DNA of 64,000 nt. Origin: Brachyhypopomus gauderio (lineage: Eukaryota; Chordata; Actinopteri; Gymnotiformes; Hypopomidae). The position numbers and the translations under genes are program-made. The stretch covers positions 10,755,414 to 10,819,413 of the forward strand of contig NC_135211.1 in the NCBI RefSeq assembly GCF_052324685.1. Direction: 5' to 3'. The notes under the pieces are model-generated. The model had not been told where the DNA came from. It worked only from the letters and a program-made list of their open reading frames with translations, and made no database searches. Below, piece after piece: positions 1 to 16,332 of the stretch (positions within the stretch are counted from its first letter, which is position 1; each line of letters begins with the position of its first letter).

Positions 1-590
1 TGTGCAAATGCCTTATATTTTGTTTTAATCCTCCACCCAAACCTCTTCACTGCGACACATCCAGTCATCCACAGCCAGGATCCCTCATACACGAGCCGTC
101 CAAGGTGTCCGTGGAGGTTGGAAACCTAGCATACCAAATGTCAGCAGCCCAGCTGGTCAGGGAATTCTGCACAATCTCTGCCCAATCGAGACCAATCCAT
201 AATAACCTCAGGTAGGCTTCCCGAGCTTTTCGTTAGTCCTATCACACAAACTGTTGACTGTGGGTGATTTCCTGATGTAAGACTGACTGTTATTCCCACA
301 TGTACAAAAAAGGCACTCCACACCTGGGATGTAAACTGTGGTCCTATCTGAAAGAATGTCATACAGCAGGCCAAATACTCTAAAGACCTGGAAAAATAGG
401 GCTTCCGCAGTCTGACATGCACTGGGATAAATCTGACTCTCCATGAGAATCTACACACAATGGGCAAGATAATGAATCCCTGTAACTCAGGAAGATCAGT
501 AACATGTAATCTATTGCCCTGTGTGGTGAGGGGCGTACTGGTTTCAGGAGGGGCAGGAGTTTGCTTGCTGGTAACATTTTAGGGGTCTTC
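1..590 (-). pseudogene. Ty3/gypsy integrase relic
   Basis: Read on the minus strand, two overlapping frames carry pieces of a retrotransposon integrase core. One frame has a stretch ending in LLYDILSDR (about 300-440). The other continues with GPQFTSQVWSAFF and then VSLTSGNHPQS (about 230-350). The motif order D-R-G-P-Q-F followed by S-G-x-H-P-Q is typical of Ty3/gypsy integrases of fish. The frame change between the pieces shows the gene is broken. Further toward position 60 the translation resembles the C-terminal region (VDDWMCRSEEVW). No intact protein is possible. The family is judged from motifs only. Confidence 0.7.
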
Positions 591-749
591 CATTGTGAAC
601 AGGTGGAACAGGATGAAACAAGTCTGTGCGTTGCCTCTCAGAGTTTCCTACCAGTATTTACTAGAAATGAGTCTCTCTGGGGGCGTTTCTCCTGGACGTC
701 CAGAAGTGAGAGCCCACGTGATTGCTCTGGAACATTGTGCTTACCAAGG

Positions 750-1016
750 GCACCGTGACTTGGTATGTCCATGTCTTCCAGGTTTTTCTCAATATTTTGA
801 TTCTGTTCAATCCAGTTTCAAGTTTAGTTCCTCATTAGCCAGCATTGTTTCGTTTATTTAAACCCTGTGTTTAGTGTTCTCAGTTGTCTGTCTTTCAAGT
901 TGCGTGTCTTCCCATCATAAGTATTGTTTGGCTTGTTCAGTTATATTCATATTCGTTATTAAATATTTTGCTCCATCCTCACAATTACATTCTCTCTCAT
1001 TAACCCTATGTGACAC
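750..1016 (+). repeat. possible solo LTR
   Basis: This AT-rich stretch has an ATTAAATA-like polyadenylation motif near 959 and ends in a TGTGACA-type terminus, as fish gypsy LTRs often do. It has the opposite sense to the integrase relic next to it, and no second copy lies in the window. It is only a candidate. Confidence 0.25.
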
Positions 1017-1099
1017 ATATTTAGAAAAATGTATGATTTGGAGATTCCAAACACTGTATGTCAGTCATCTGCATGGTAGGTGAAGGATTATGTTAGCGA

Positions 1100-1745
1100 C
1101 CAGAAAGGATGAGACACTTGCAGACGCTTGCAGAAAGAATTACAGACTTTACTGAAGAGTGTTCACATCCAAAATCGCACCCAAAAATGCACTAGAAAAG
1201 GCTTGATAGGCTTAGGAGTAAACTGTGGCAACATATAGTGTCCTTATATAGTCTTGTGCAACTAGATTTAGGTGAATGTGATTAAAAGTCCAGGGTGGAT
1301 TGTGTGTTGGGAAGTGTAGACCTCAGGTGTCAAGCGAGTGGGCAACCTGACAGTATTATTGTTATTATTGTTGGTATCTTTGTTGTTGTTATAAACATTT
1401 CCTGAAAATAGTTGGCATTTATAGACTTTATATGGTAAAGCATTTTGTCACTGTTCAAGTATTAATGTACAGTATTTATCCATTTTAAAGTGAAGCGTGG
1501 ACTGCATTGAGGAGTTATACAGCCTTTGGTACATTTCTACAGGGTTTATTTGCACCTGCTGACTTGCATGAGCTCATGTCACACTGGTGGTTTTGGTGGT
1601 GTAGTAAAAACTACAGTGATGAGGTTTGCTGAGTCTCCTCAGGACTGTGTAATATGACTGGGCTCATCTATTGTACAGTATTGCTTCTGCCATAAGGGAG
1701 CATGTCAAATATGTGAGGGTCTTCCTTCCTGTACTGGCTTTCTGT
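1100..1745. other. non-coding, nothing recognised
   Basis: AT-rich single-copy-looking sequence with short TTG/TTA runs near 1360-1390. I see no exon, RNA gene or element end here. Confidence 0.4.
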
Positions 1746-1755
1746 GTGAGTGTGT

Positions 1756-1757
<2 letters not shown>

Positions 1758-1815
<58 letters not shown>
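1758..1815. repeat. (GA)n microsatellite
   Basis: An almost pure AG dinucleotide run of about 58 bp. It produces long meaningless Ser-Leu or Arg-Glu reading frames on both strands. Confidence 0.95.
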
Positions 1816-1817
<2 letters not shown>

Positions 1818-1894
1818 CTGAAGCTGAGAGACTTCCCAACCCGTGTGCATGGTGAGGAGGGGGAGTGGGTACATAGTTACAGCCAGAGTGCTCG

Positions 1895-1933
1895 CTCTCT
1901 CTCTCTCTCTCTCTCCCTCTCTTTCTCTTTCTC
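1895..1933. repeat. (CT)n microsatellite
   Basis: A CT dinucleotide run that is the complement of the GA run 80 bp upstream. The two could pair as an imperfect inverted repeat in single-stranded form. Confidence 0.9.
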
Positions 1934-1939
1934 TCCACG

Positions 1940-2830
1940 CCACTCTGTCTATCTTTATGTACACCTCGAGAGTAGGAGCAAGGGACAGAAACAGATACAG
2001 AGAGCTGAGAAATAAGAAGGACCAGGCTGGGCTTTTAAGAGGAGTCCTTCTTCCTGTAAATGACTTGGACCTCGGAGGGTGAGCTGCACTGAGAAGCTGG
2101 ATACCTGTATGCATTTAAATGTGTATGGTCATATTTGCTCCGGTAAGTGGCAGATCAACAGTTTTCCAGGAAAACATATTTTAAGATGCGTGGGAGCTCA
2201 ATCGTGTGTCTGTAAAAACGCACTTTCTTTTGCTGTGTTTCTCTTTTCCTGGGCTCTGTACGGAGGGGTGGGAGTGTGACTGTGTAGTTCCAGTAGGCGG
2301 ATGTGTGTGTGGTGCACTCTCCTGACAATAGATCAGGTGAAATATTTCAACAGGTTGAAATAGCTCAGTCTCAAAGTCGCACTACACTACAGTTAGCTAC
2401 ATTAACACACGCATACTCTTATACCACCAGCTAAGCCATTAACAGTTCCAAATTCTTTCAGAGATGAAACCAGAGAATCATAGAGAGCCCCAAATGGCAT
2501 TGACTATTAAATCTGTTGTAATTAGACCAGGAGCCGATCAGAGTGATCCAAGACCAGAGGTTACACTTTATAATTTTTTATTTGATCCCAAATGTTTGTC
2601 TTAGGGAAAGATAAAAAAACATTACAAATGTGCATTCTGTGTATTCTTATCCAGCAGACGCGACTCCAGGGTCAGGCTTTAAACACGTTGGCTTTCAGAT
2701 TGGCGTTACAGCCCTGAGATAGCAAATGTAGTTGCTAGGTTTTGGGATTTCTTTTCTCTTTTTTTTACTTATTGTTTATTAGGGATCAAGTAATATTCAC
2801 AATTTTACAGTCAGGGCTTATAAAGTTTAC
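1940..2830. other. non-coding, nothing recognised
   Basis: Mixed-composition DNA with no coding exon that I can support and no clear repeat ends. Confidence 0.4.
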
Positions 2831-4140
2831 AAATGATTAAGCACTCATTTACATTGGCAATCACATACACTTCAGTTAGATTAGGAAAAAAAGAAAGAGA
2901 AAAAAACATTTTTTATATATCTCAAAGCATTATCAGCAGTGCTGGACTCCATTGGTTAACAAATGTCTACTTCTGTAGTCTCAGGCTATATGTTATTTTT
3001 CCATATAATGTACCACCCATATATGGTATATCCAGGAATCATATGTTGGGACAGTGGTTTTGAGCCAGTTTACAGTTATACCCTTAAATGCTGTTGCAAA
3101 TCAAACCTGAAGAAGATAGATCTGGCTCATATTGTGAAAACCCTAGGGGAAAACTCCCAACAGTGACACCAATGTTTCTTTAGGAAAAGGAACACCAAAA
3201 ATGACTGAAGGGCTTCGTAGATATCCTCCCAATACTTCTTCAGTTTTACACACAGACCTGAATGTATGGACAAAGTTTCCCCACATTCCCTCCAGCAATT
3301 ACTAGATGAAGTTGAGCAGTAATCTTTGCAGTAATATGAGGCGTTCTAAAATTTCTAGCTATTAGCTTCCATTTAAATTCTCTCCAATTATTAGAACAAG
3401 TAGTTAAATGACAATCAGACCAAATATCTTTCAATTATTAGAACAAGTAGTTAAATGACAATCAGACCAAATATCTTTCAATTATTAGAACAAGTAGTTA
3501 AATGACAATCAGACCAAATATCTTTCAATTATTAGAACAAGTAGTTAAATGACAATCAGACCAAATATCTTTCAATTATTAGAACAAGTAGTTAAATGAC
3601 AATCAGACCAAATATCTTTCAATTATTAGAACAAGTAGTTAAATGACAATCAGACCAAATATCTTTCAATTATTAGAACAAGTAGTTAAATGACAATCAG
3701 ACCAAATATCTTTCAATTATTAGAACAAGTAGTTAAATGACAATCAGACCAAATATCTTTCAATTATTAGAACAAGTAGTTAAATGACAATCAGACCAAA
3801 TATCTTTCAATTATTAGAACAAGTAGTTAAATGACAATCAGACCAAATATCTTTCCATTTTTCTATTGAGATCTCAGACTGTAGTTCTGCTTCCCACATA
3901 TCTTAATATGCAGGCAGCTATGTGACTCCATTGATTTAAGAATTTGATATACATTTGTTAATACCTTACATGGTATGTCACCTATTTCAATTTTTAAAAA
4001 TAACTGTTCTATTGGGGCTTGTGATTTTATTTTATTTGTCAAGATTATAAGTTTTATTTTAAAAGTGTAAATATCTGAAAATATCTGTTTTAGGAAGTTA
4101 AAATTCTTGTCTAAGTTGGACTTAAGAGTTTTCAATTTGA
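2830..4140 (-). pseudogene. decayed L1/Tx1-like LINE ORF2 end
   Basis: On the minus strand, degraded translations resemble the C-terminal part of L1/Tx1-type ORF2 proteins. They read: an EQLFLKIEIGDIPCKVLTN-like part (about 3960-4010), RNFRTPHITAKI (about 3290-3360), and near the 3' end GKITYSLRLQK followed by a Trp-containing tail (about 2950-3010). Stops and frameshifts are frequent. The 47-bp tandem array at 3386-3855 has expanded inside this remnant. The clade assignment rests on remembered motif similarity. Confidence 0.5.
3386..3855. repeat. 47-bp tandem repeat, 10 copies
   Basis: Unit starts AATTATTAGAACAAGTAGTT and is 47 bp long. The block measures 470 bp, exactly ten units, and the copies look identical by eye. 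The last copy passes into unique sequence after ATATCTTTCC. There are no spacers between units, so it is a minisatellite and not a CRISPR array. Confidence 0.95.
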
Positions 4141-4696
4141 AGAGGTAATGTATATATACAAGACTTTTCTTTGACCAGTTCAGCCAACGTTTCTTAATAA
4201 AGCAGACTAATTTGAACTGGTCCTTTCTCTTATTTGGGTACTTTAAAAATAAAGGGGAAAGTCTGGTTCAATTCTAAGAAAGTGGAGCCTTTCGTTTGCC
4301 CTTTGAACCCTTTAGCTTCAACAGTTCTACAGTTTGTCTCTGTATGTCTATATGGCACTGGGAATGTTGGTGTTTGTGTGAATAAGCGAGTGATGCAGTC
4401 ATCCTTCCTGTCCTCATTTTGCTGACTTGAATGGCGGTAGCCCCAGCTGACGGACCCTGTGTGTGTCTTTACAGTATTTAGCACTAAGTGGAATTTCATT
4501 GGAATTTCTCATTTTCTTCTTAGCCAATCAGATAAGTGGACAATCATGCAACATGTATATTCTGTGATGTTTTAATATGGTTGCTAGAACCAATCAGAGC
4601 TGCTCCTCTCCTGAAGGGAAGGTGAAACTGCTGATCACGGGAACATGATTGGGATCACGGGAACTGGATCATTATGAACGCTAAGTAGTACTCAGA
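4140..4696. other. non-coding, nothing recognised
   Basis: No exon or element supported. Short open frames lack family resemblance. Confidence 0.35.
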
Positions 4697-4806
4697 CCTA
4701 TAGCTAACTAGTGCTTGGGCCCATTGGTAACTAGTGCTCAGGCCCATAGCTAACTAGCGCTCAGGCCCATAGCTAACTAGTGTTCAGACCCAAAGCTAAC
4801 TAGTGT
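4697..4806. repeat. ~23-bp tandem repeat
   Basis: About five imperfect copies of a unit like AGCTAACTAGTGCTCAGGCC. Copies differ at several positions. Confidence 0.8.
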
Positions 4807-5589
4807 AGAGACACACAATTTTAGTGTGAGGTAATCAAAAGATGGGAAGTGTTCAGTCTCAGATTGTTTAATTAAATATAATCAGATTGACAACAATCTG
4901 ATTATAACAACAATAACAATTATTTATAATAACAATAATAATGACAACAATAACAACAGATTGTTGTTGGGTAGAAAACCTAATGAAACAGGCTATCTTC
5001 TTAGACAAAACAAGAAAAACATGTTTGAATAACACACACAGACACCTGCATGAGGCAAGTGATTCTCATGTGCACACACACACACACACAAATGCGCGCG
5101 CACACACATACACACCTGTATGAGAAACAGATGTTTGAATGGCACACACTTGTATGAGACAAGGTTTTTGAATGTTATTTTCCTTCACTGCAACATAACG
5201 TAACATAACCCCCACAGACCCCAACGTTCAATTTACTTCAAAATGTATAATAAATACTTAGGAACCTCCAGAATTGTGCCAATATGCACTTATCTCTGAT
5301 TTTTTCACATTTTCACTGTATTACTGCCAGCTCGATATGCATGGTACCTGGGCTGAGCTAACAGTACTAGCTCTCAGAAGGTGAGCACTCTCGGCGCATC
5401 GCTCTGATAATGTGTTCCAGGACAGTCACTGCAGGTCTGGCTGTGCTTATGCTCTCAGCTTATCGAAGCTAGCTCTCTCTCCAGAGCCCAGGGCTAAACG
5501 AAGGAAACAGAACAGAAGGTGGGAAAGCAACCCAAGGAGAGATTGATGTAAAACAGCAAGATATGGTCAAGGAAAGTAGAGGGATGCAG

Positions 5590-5868
5590 TGAGGAAGAAA
5601 GAATGAATGAGTAGAGGAGGAGGGTGAATGAGTAGATGAAGAGGATGAATGCGTAGAGGATGAGGGTAAATGAGTAAGGGAAGAGGGTGAATGAGGAGAG
5701 GAAGAGAGTGAATGAGTAGAGGAAGAGAGTGAATGTGTAGGGGAAGAGGGTGAATGAGTAGAGGAAGAGGGTGAATGCGTAGGGTAAGAGAGTGAATGTG
5801 TAGAGGATGAGGGGGAATGAGTAAGGGAAGAGGGTGAATAAGTAGAGGAAGAGGGTGAATGCGTAGGG
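5590..5868. repeat. 21-bp minisatellite, left part
   Basis: Variant copies of a 21-bp unit, GAGGAAGAGGGTGAATGAGT plus A. Because 21 is a multiple of three, all frames stay open on the minus strand and give repetitive Ser/Thr/Pro/His or Phe/Leu/Tyr translations that are not proteins. The array is continued at 6139-6628 on the other side of an inserted MITE. Confidence 0.92.
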
Positions 5869-6138
5869 CACCGTTTCTCAAAGTGTGGGGCGCGCCCCAC
5901 TAGTGGGGTGCATCGGTATTGCAGGTGGGGCGCAAGCAATTGGAAGAAATGAACCTTTTTAAGCCTGTCGTTTTAATGCCTGTTCGTTTTGCATAAGCCC
6001 CGGATGCTTAAAATGTCTGCAGAACAGATTCGGCCCTTTAATAAATTTTTAATGAATACGTGCGCTACCCGTTCGTTGGGTTTGGAATTTCCCCTTCTTC
6101 TGAGGTGGGGAATGATAGAAAAAGTTTGAGAACCACTG
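5869..6138. mobile_element. hAT MITE (270 bp) in the minisatellite
   Basis: Left end CACCGTTTCTCAAA matches, as an inverted repeat, the right end TTTGAGAACCACTG (complement CAGTGGTTCTCAAA). It is flanked by 8-bp target duplications GCGTAGGG (5861-5868) and GTGTAGGG (6139-6146). The size, terminal sequence and 8-bp duplication identify a non-autonomous hAT element. The target site is itself part of the 21-bp unit, so the one mismatch may reflect later repeat exchange. Confidence 0.85.
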
Positions 6139-6628
6139 GTGTAGGGTAAGAGAGTGAATGTGTAGATGATGAGGGTGAATGAGTAGGGGAAGAGGGTGAA
6201 TGAGTAGAGGAAGAGGGTGAATGAGTAGGGGAAGAGGGTGAATGAGTAGGGGAAGAGGATGAATGAGTAGAGGAAGAGAGTGAATGTGTAGGGGAAGAGG
6301 GTGAATGAGTAGGGGAAGAGGGTGAATGAGTAGAGGAAGAGGGTGAATGAATAGAGGAAGAGGGTGAATGAATAGAGGAAGAGGGTGAATGAATAGAGGA
6401 AGAGGGTGAATGCGTAGAGGATGAGGGTGAATGTGTAGAGGAAGAGGGTAAATGAGTAGAGGAAGAGGGTGAATAAGTAGGGGAAGAGGGTGAATGAGTA
6501 GAGGAAGAGGGTGAATGTGTAGAGGAAGAGGGTGAATGAGTAGGGGAAGAGGGTGAATGAGTGGAGGTAGAGGGTAAATGAGTAGAGGAAGAGGGTGAAT
6601 GAGTAGAGGAAGAGGGTGAATGCATAGG
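6139..6628. repeat. 21-bp minisatellite, right part
   Basis: Continuation of the same 21-bp array, about 23 units, with common variants (GAGTAGGGG, GAATAGAGG, GTGTAGAGG). The interruption by the MITE shows that the array predates that insertion. Confidence 0.92.
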
Positions 6629-6639
6629 TAAGCTTTAAC

Positions 6640-11452
<4,813 letters not shown>

Positions 11453-11671
11453 ATAAACACCACAGTCTCTTCCAGTCACATGACCTAATAACATAAGCCA
11501 ATCATTTTAAGGGCAAAGATCAAACTGCTCTATGCCTCAGGAGAGCTGGTAATGTGTACTTCTGCAATCAAAATTTTATTCTATTTAATCTTCAACTTCA
11601 AGTTTCAGGTGTTGTGTTGTCTAGCTGCATGCTGTTGAAGTTATTCATGTACCTGTTTGTGAGGTTTAAAT

Positions 11672-12749
11672 TAGGGTTGTCCCGATCCGATATTTGGATT
11701 GGATCGGCCGCCGATATTAGCAAAAAATGCGTATCGGTATCGGATCGGCAGACACGAGAAAATGCCGATCCAGACTCCCGATCCAGTTTTTTTTTTAAGT
11801 CCGGGTTTTCCAGCGCACCCATTTAGATAATCCATTCCAGTTTTTGCTAGTGAGAGTAAAATCCGGTCCGCATTTTCCAGCACACCTTCAGCACACGAGC
11901 ATAGTTTCTGCCCCAATTTAGCTCCGTGGCATCTCGGACCGCCGTGTAAATTTGAAGTTATCGGTCAGTTGTGTGGGATTATTTTACCTTAAAGGATGAC
12001 AAAGACGAAGAGGTAGAGTGCAACATATGCCACAGTAAAGTCAAGCGTTGTGGTAAAGCTGTAAGAACTTTTAATACCACCAATCTAATCAAGCATTTAG
12101 CGAAATACCACCATAAACAACATGACGAGTTTCTAATGAAAACCGAAGACAAGAAGAAAGGTCCTACACAACTAACACTGGCAGAAACGTTTGAATTGAA
12201 GGGAGTGTATAGATGGGGATGGAGCAGCAAAGTGTGGAGTAGAAGGCATTTTGCTTTTAATTAGTTTACGATATGTGCACGGATTTTTTTTTAGCTTTGG
12301 TTTACACTTGTTCAAGAGCACTGATGGATGTTAATGTTAATAATAGACTATTTTCCACTCAGGTTGTGTGTTTTTTTTTTAATATAATTTACAATATTAT
12401 TTGCACTTGTGGCTTTTTAATCCTTGGTTTACTGATGCTATTTCTGTTTGTTATTTAATATTTTGTCTATTTTGAGTTTATTAATTGCTAAATAAACAGG
12501 TCAGTTTCTCCTTACCAACCATTGTGTATTATTCAAACACACCTAATTCAGCTGGCTACTTGTTATCAAGAGTAAAACGCTTTTCAACATGAGTTTGACA
12601 ACAAAGTAAGTTGGCTAAATAACTTTAAACTTTAATACATGCTCGGATAGGCCGGTATCGGTATCGGCCGATATCGGTATCGGATCGGAAGTGCAAATAA
12701 ATATCGGTATCGGATCGGAAGTTCAAAAAGCTGGATCGGGACATCCCTA
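11672..12749. mobile_element. hAT element with BED-finger ORF (1078 bp)
   Basis: Terminal inverted repeats TAGGGTTGTCCCGATCC (left) and GGATCGGGACATCCCTA (right), flanked by perfect 8-bp duplications GTTTAAAT (11664-11671 and 12750-12757). Subterminal repeats of the ATCGGTATCGGATCGG type occur at both ends. Only a BED zinc-finger exon remains of the transposase, so the element cannot move on its own. It sits in the inferred synpr 3'UTR. Confidence 0.93.
11971..12264 (+). pseudogene. BED zinc-finger fragment of hAT transposase
   Basis: The frame reads VECNICHSKVKRCGK, then TTNLIKHLAKYHHKQH. This is the Cys-x2-Cys ... His-x4-His pattern of BED fingers found at the N-terminus of hAT transposases (ZBED-like), where it binds DNA. 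The RNase H-like catalytic domain and dimerisation domain are absent, and the frame ends soon after an LTLAETF-like linker. Confidence 0.75.
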
Positions 12750-13371
12750 GTTTAAATATACACAAATTGGTCAAAAATGTATTGTTTTGTGTATTATATA
12801 ATTGATATTTATTTAAGCATTTGTACATTGAAAATTAAATACATGTATTTAATAGTGTTATAAGAACGTTTTTCACCCCAATTCAGTAAGGTGTGTTTTG
12901 GCACTGAGGTAACTGATACTTTCTGTGTGCTGGGGGAAAAACGAGATGTTTTAGAGTCATGTTTTAAATCATACATTATAGCATGCATGAGAGTTCTGTT
13001 CATACTGAGCTGTACGGTGTGGCATGCATTCGTATTACATCTGTTTGGGCAATAGTATGTCATCCTGACTTGTCAACCTTGACCTCTGACCTTCTGCCAG
13101 ACTCTCTCTGCTCCTTGACTCAATGTGCTCTTTGTTCTTTTGTCTTATTCCAACACATCACTGTCATTGCTGTTTTTTGTTATCAATGTCAAAAAGAAAA
13201 AAGAATCTCTATTAGCATGCTTACGAATAGAATAAATACAGAGTGTGATGTTTGGAAAAGTTAGTTTAAATAATGACAAGTGTGCTTGCTCTTTTGTCTG
13301 ACAGATTCTAATGTGAAAGAGTTTTGTTCATGTATTTGCCAGTGGTCACTTTGCTCATTTTGAGTGAATCC

Positions 13372-13377
13372 AATAAA
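13372..13377 (+). promoter_or_regulatory. synpr: AATAAA polyadenylation signal, synpr
   Basis: Canonical hexamer downstream of synpr, followed within 30-60 bp by a GT-rich stretch. Candidate end of the long 3'UTR. Confidence 0.45.
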
Positions 13378-13549
13378 GACCCTGTATGTGACCTGATAGA
13401 GTCAGGAATGCATCTTTACTTTGTTTGAGCACTAAAAAGTATAAAATTCTTAATGTAGCACTATAAATACAGTTTTTTTTACCTTGAATTAAATTGATTT
13501 AAAAGCATTTCATCATATGTAATTATCAGTTTTCTCTGTATTAGAGACA

Positions 13550-13650
13550 TATCTCTATATGTATATCTATATATCTCTGTATCTATCTGTATCTCTCAAT
13601 ATTTCTACTATATATATCTTTGTATATCTCTCTGTATATCTGTACCCTCA
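13550..13650. repeat. TATC/TCTG-rich low-complexity stretch
   Basis: Degenerate TATATCTCTGTATATC-like repeats. No coding potential. Confidence 0.7.
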
Positions 13651-13734
13651 CACCTGCAATAAGTACAAAGACAAAATATTGCACCTCCCCAGCGAAAGTC
13701 AACACCAGCACCCCACACAAATATTAGACCCCAG

Positions 13735-13905
13735 ACAGGTATCACACCTGAAACATATATAAGACCTTAGACAGGTATCAGACCTCGGACAGATATCAGA
13801 TCTAGGACATGAATCAGACCCCAGACAGGTATCAGACCCCAGACAGGTATCAAACCCCAGACAGGTATCAGACCCCAGACAGGTATCAGGCCACAGACAG
13901 GTCTT
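13735..13905. repeat. 18-bp tandem repeat
   Basis: About nine diverged copies of AGACAGGTATCAGACCCC. The unit is a multiple of three, so it leaves an open frame on the minus strand that is not a gene. Confidence 0.88.
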
Positions 13906-15932
13906 CACTCTGGCATTATGTGAAGTTTTTTCTTGTTCACGTTGTTCATGTATTTGCTCATGTCAGTTGGCGTGGGGTCTGATAATCTTTGTACTGGAAT
14001 ACAGCTCCAGACTCTCCACAGTCACAGACATAAGGCCACACACAGTGTGACCAACAGTACTAAGTTTTAGTACCAGTTTAGTACAACTGAACAAGTCTAA
14101 GTGGTTTAAGAACAACACTAAAAGCATATTAGAATCTATCATTTATCCTTATCTTCCTCCTGTAGCCAGCCTGAGATGGGCCTGGTATTTAATGTTCCTG
14201 TGTCACTAAACAGTCAGTGTTACAACTTCAGTATGCACCACTGCCTCTGTTACTCAAGTCAGCTGTATGTTTTAAACCGTGGCTATAATAATAGGATCAA
14301 AGCTCTGCATGTGCTTAACATCCCCCATTGTTTTGTTTGCATCCTAGTGAATCACAGTTCAGGTGATGGATCAGATGTGTGTGGACAGTGTGGCCTTGTA
14401 TGGCCTCATGGCCTTGAGTGTGGTCCACTCTGGTCCAACTCTGCATGCAGAAGGCCTGAAGTCCCTGAGACGGCAGGCCGACCCAACTCTGTCCAGCTCA
14501 TCTCGTTGTTGTTACTATAGTAACGTGGGTGTGGGAGAGGGAGAGCTGTCACAGCAGGCTGCATGGGCCCTCTGTCTCTCTCTCAGAGATGGAGAGCAAG
14601 AGTGAAAAATAAAGCGAGTGGATCTACAATGGTTCTGACCTCCAGACAAATTCATGTGGACGTGCCTGAGGGCCCGAGTCCGGGTGATGGCTGCCCCCCC
14701 AGATCAAGACTCCTGCAGGCATGTGTCTGGGTGACGGCTGCCCCCCCAGATCAAGACTCCTGCAGGCATGTGTCGCGGCTTCACCCATCACAGCCTTCAG
14801 TCGCTCCTCTTTCATGTGTAATAGGTGATGTGGTTCCTAAATGCTTATTGTACTATTTCTCTGTCTAGCTGTGAAGCGGTCAGCACTGTCGTTGCTGCTC
14901 AGGAATGTCCACCTGTCATTGCTCGAGGTAGCGGAGAAGACAACGATCTCTGCTGACAGAGGAGGAGGACGTGTAGTCTGAGAGCGCTGCAGCCTGGCGG
15001 ACATGTTTGCTGTTGCTGCTCTTCGGGCTTCTTTGTTTGGCTAGTTTTTCCCACCTTGTGACATTCTTCGCCCGCTTGGCCTGTTGTCACGGGAAGTCTT
15101 GACATTACGACATTAAATCCGAACGCAAGTCTAGGAGAACGTGGAACAAGGCAGCTCTTTTGGAAAAGGTTTGTTTTTAGACTTGGAGAGACAAACTGCT
15201 CTGTGTCTACCTACTGAGCCTGTGAGTCATGGGAGCAGTGTGTCCCCTTCTGTGCAACCCTGAGAGGTGCTCTCTGTCTCCCAGTGGAACAGCGAAGATT
15301 TGGAGGTACTCATCAGTTTAAAACAGGGAGCTAATTAGAAACAGCATGGCTGACTGCTGGGCCTATATTTGGTTATTCATGGGACGTGAGCTGCGAACAC
15401 TGTGTGAATTCTCATGTTCCTTGTAGCATTTAAGTCCACAGTCTTTCTGCCGTAATAAGATGGCAGCAGGCGGATAAGCTGTAGCTGTCACTGTGGCCAA
15501 TTTAAGGCAGGCACGGTGCTGTTGTCTACAGTAATGTTGTGTGATTCACACTGTGTCACAGGCAGCTGCAGTTGTGACAAACATCAACTCTTTGATCTTA
15601 TTTATGAGTGTTTTATTATTGTTTATTTGTTTTTCTACAGCCAGAGGAGGTCAAAGCTATATTTACATTTCTGGGAACACCTGTCTACAAGTTTAAAAAG
15701 GGAATTACAATACAGAAGGCAACACATTTCTAGTGAGAGATTATTTGAATTACTTGTTAAAATATGCTTTCAAAGAATCATTATTCTAAAGGAGTTAGAC
15801 TGTCTGTCTGTGACTGGTCTGTGTTACTCAAATGAGTACCATATCAAATTTTGTGAAATTCTGATGATTTCAAGGGGATTCACAATTTTTCATCTGTATG
15901 GTGAGGTCAGAGGACAAAAGACCTCCATGATG
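13906..15932. other. intergenic between synpr and thoc7
   Basis: No exon supported. I looked for sntn or C3orf49 counterparts, which lie between these genes in human, and saw none. A direct duplication of about 53 bp lies at 14680-14785. Confidence 0.5.
14680..14785. repeat. two-copy ~53-bp direct duplication
   Basis: The segment with CCCCCCAGATCAAGACTCCT followed by GCAGGCATGTGTC occurs twice in tandem. Confidence 0.85.
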
Positions 15933-16209
15933 AGATCACTCCAGCTGCATCACGTTCAGGGTGTGATCAGATCACTCCAGCTGCCTCATGTTCAGGGTGT
16001 GATCAGATCACTCCAGCTGCCTCATGCTCAGGGTGTGATCAGATCACTCCAGCTGCCTCATGCTCAGGGTGTGATCAGATCACTCCAGCTGCCTCATGCT
16101 CAGGGTGTGATCAGATCACTCCAGCTGCCTCATGCTCAGGGTGTGATCAGATCACTCCAGCTGCCTCATGTTCAGGGTGTGATCAGATCACTCCAGCTGC
16201 ATCGTGTTC
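15933..16209. repeat. 36-bp tandem repeat, ~7.7 copies
   Basis: Unit AGATCACTCCAGCTGCCTCA followed by TGCTCAGGGTGTGATC, 36 bp. Translation repeats RSLQLPHAQGVI, giving a spurious open frame from 15516 to 16349. Copies are nearly identical. Confidence 0.92.
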
Positions 16210-16332
16210 AGTGTCATTTAACTACGGAGACTTTGAATGGCCAAAGAAAGACTCTCACTCTGAGTCACTTCCTGCAAAAACACTTTAATACAACAACCAA
16301 TAACAAATGTTCTCTTTTAAGTCTCTGTCCTT

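Larger units (their letters stand above)
11453..13395 (+). other. synpr: synpr 3'UTR (inferred)
   Basis: Region from the stop to shortly after AATAAA at 13372-13377, the likeliest distal polyadenylation signal. It is inferred from position only. About half of it is the hAT element at 11672-12749. Confidence 0.5.

Noticed and set aside
3386..3855. Regular 47-bp repeats as a CRISPR array
   Set aside because: Units abut without unique spacers and the sequence is vertebrate. It is a minisatellite.
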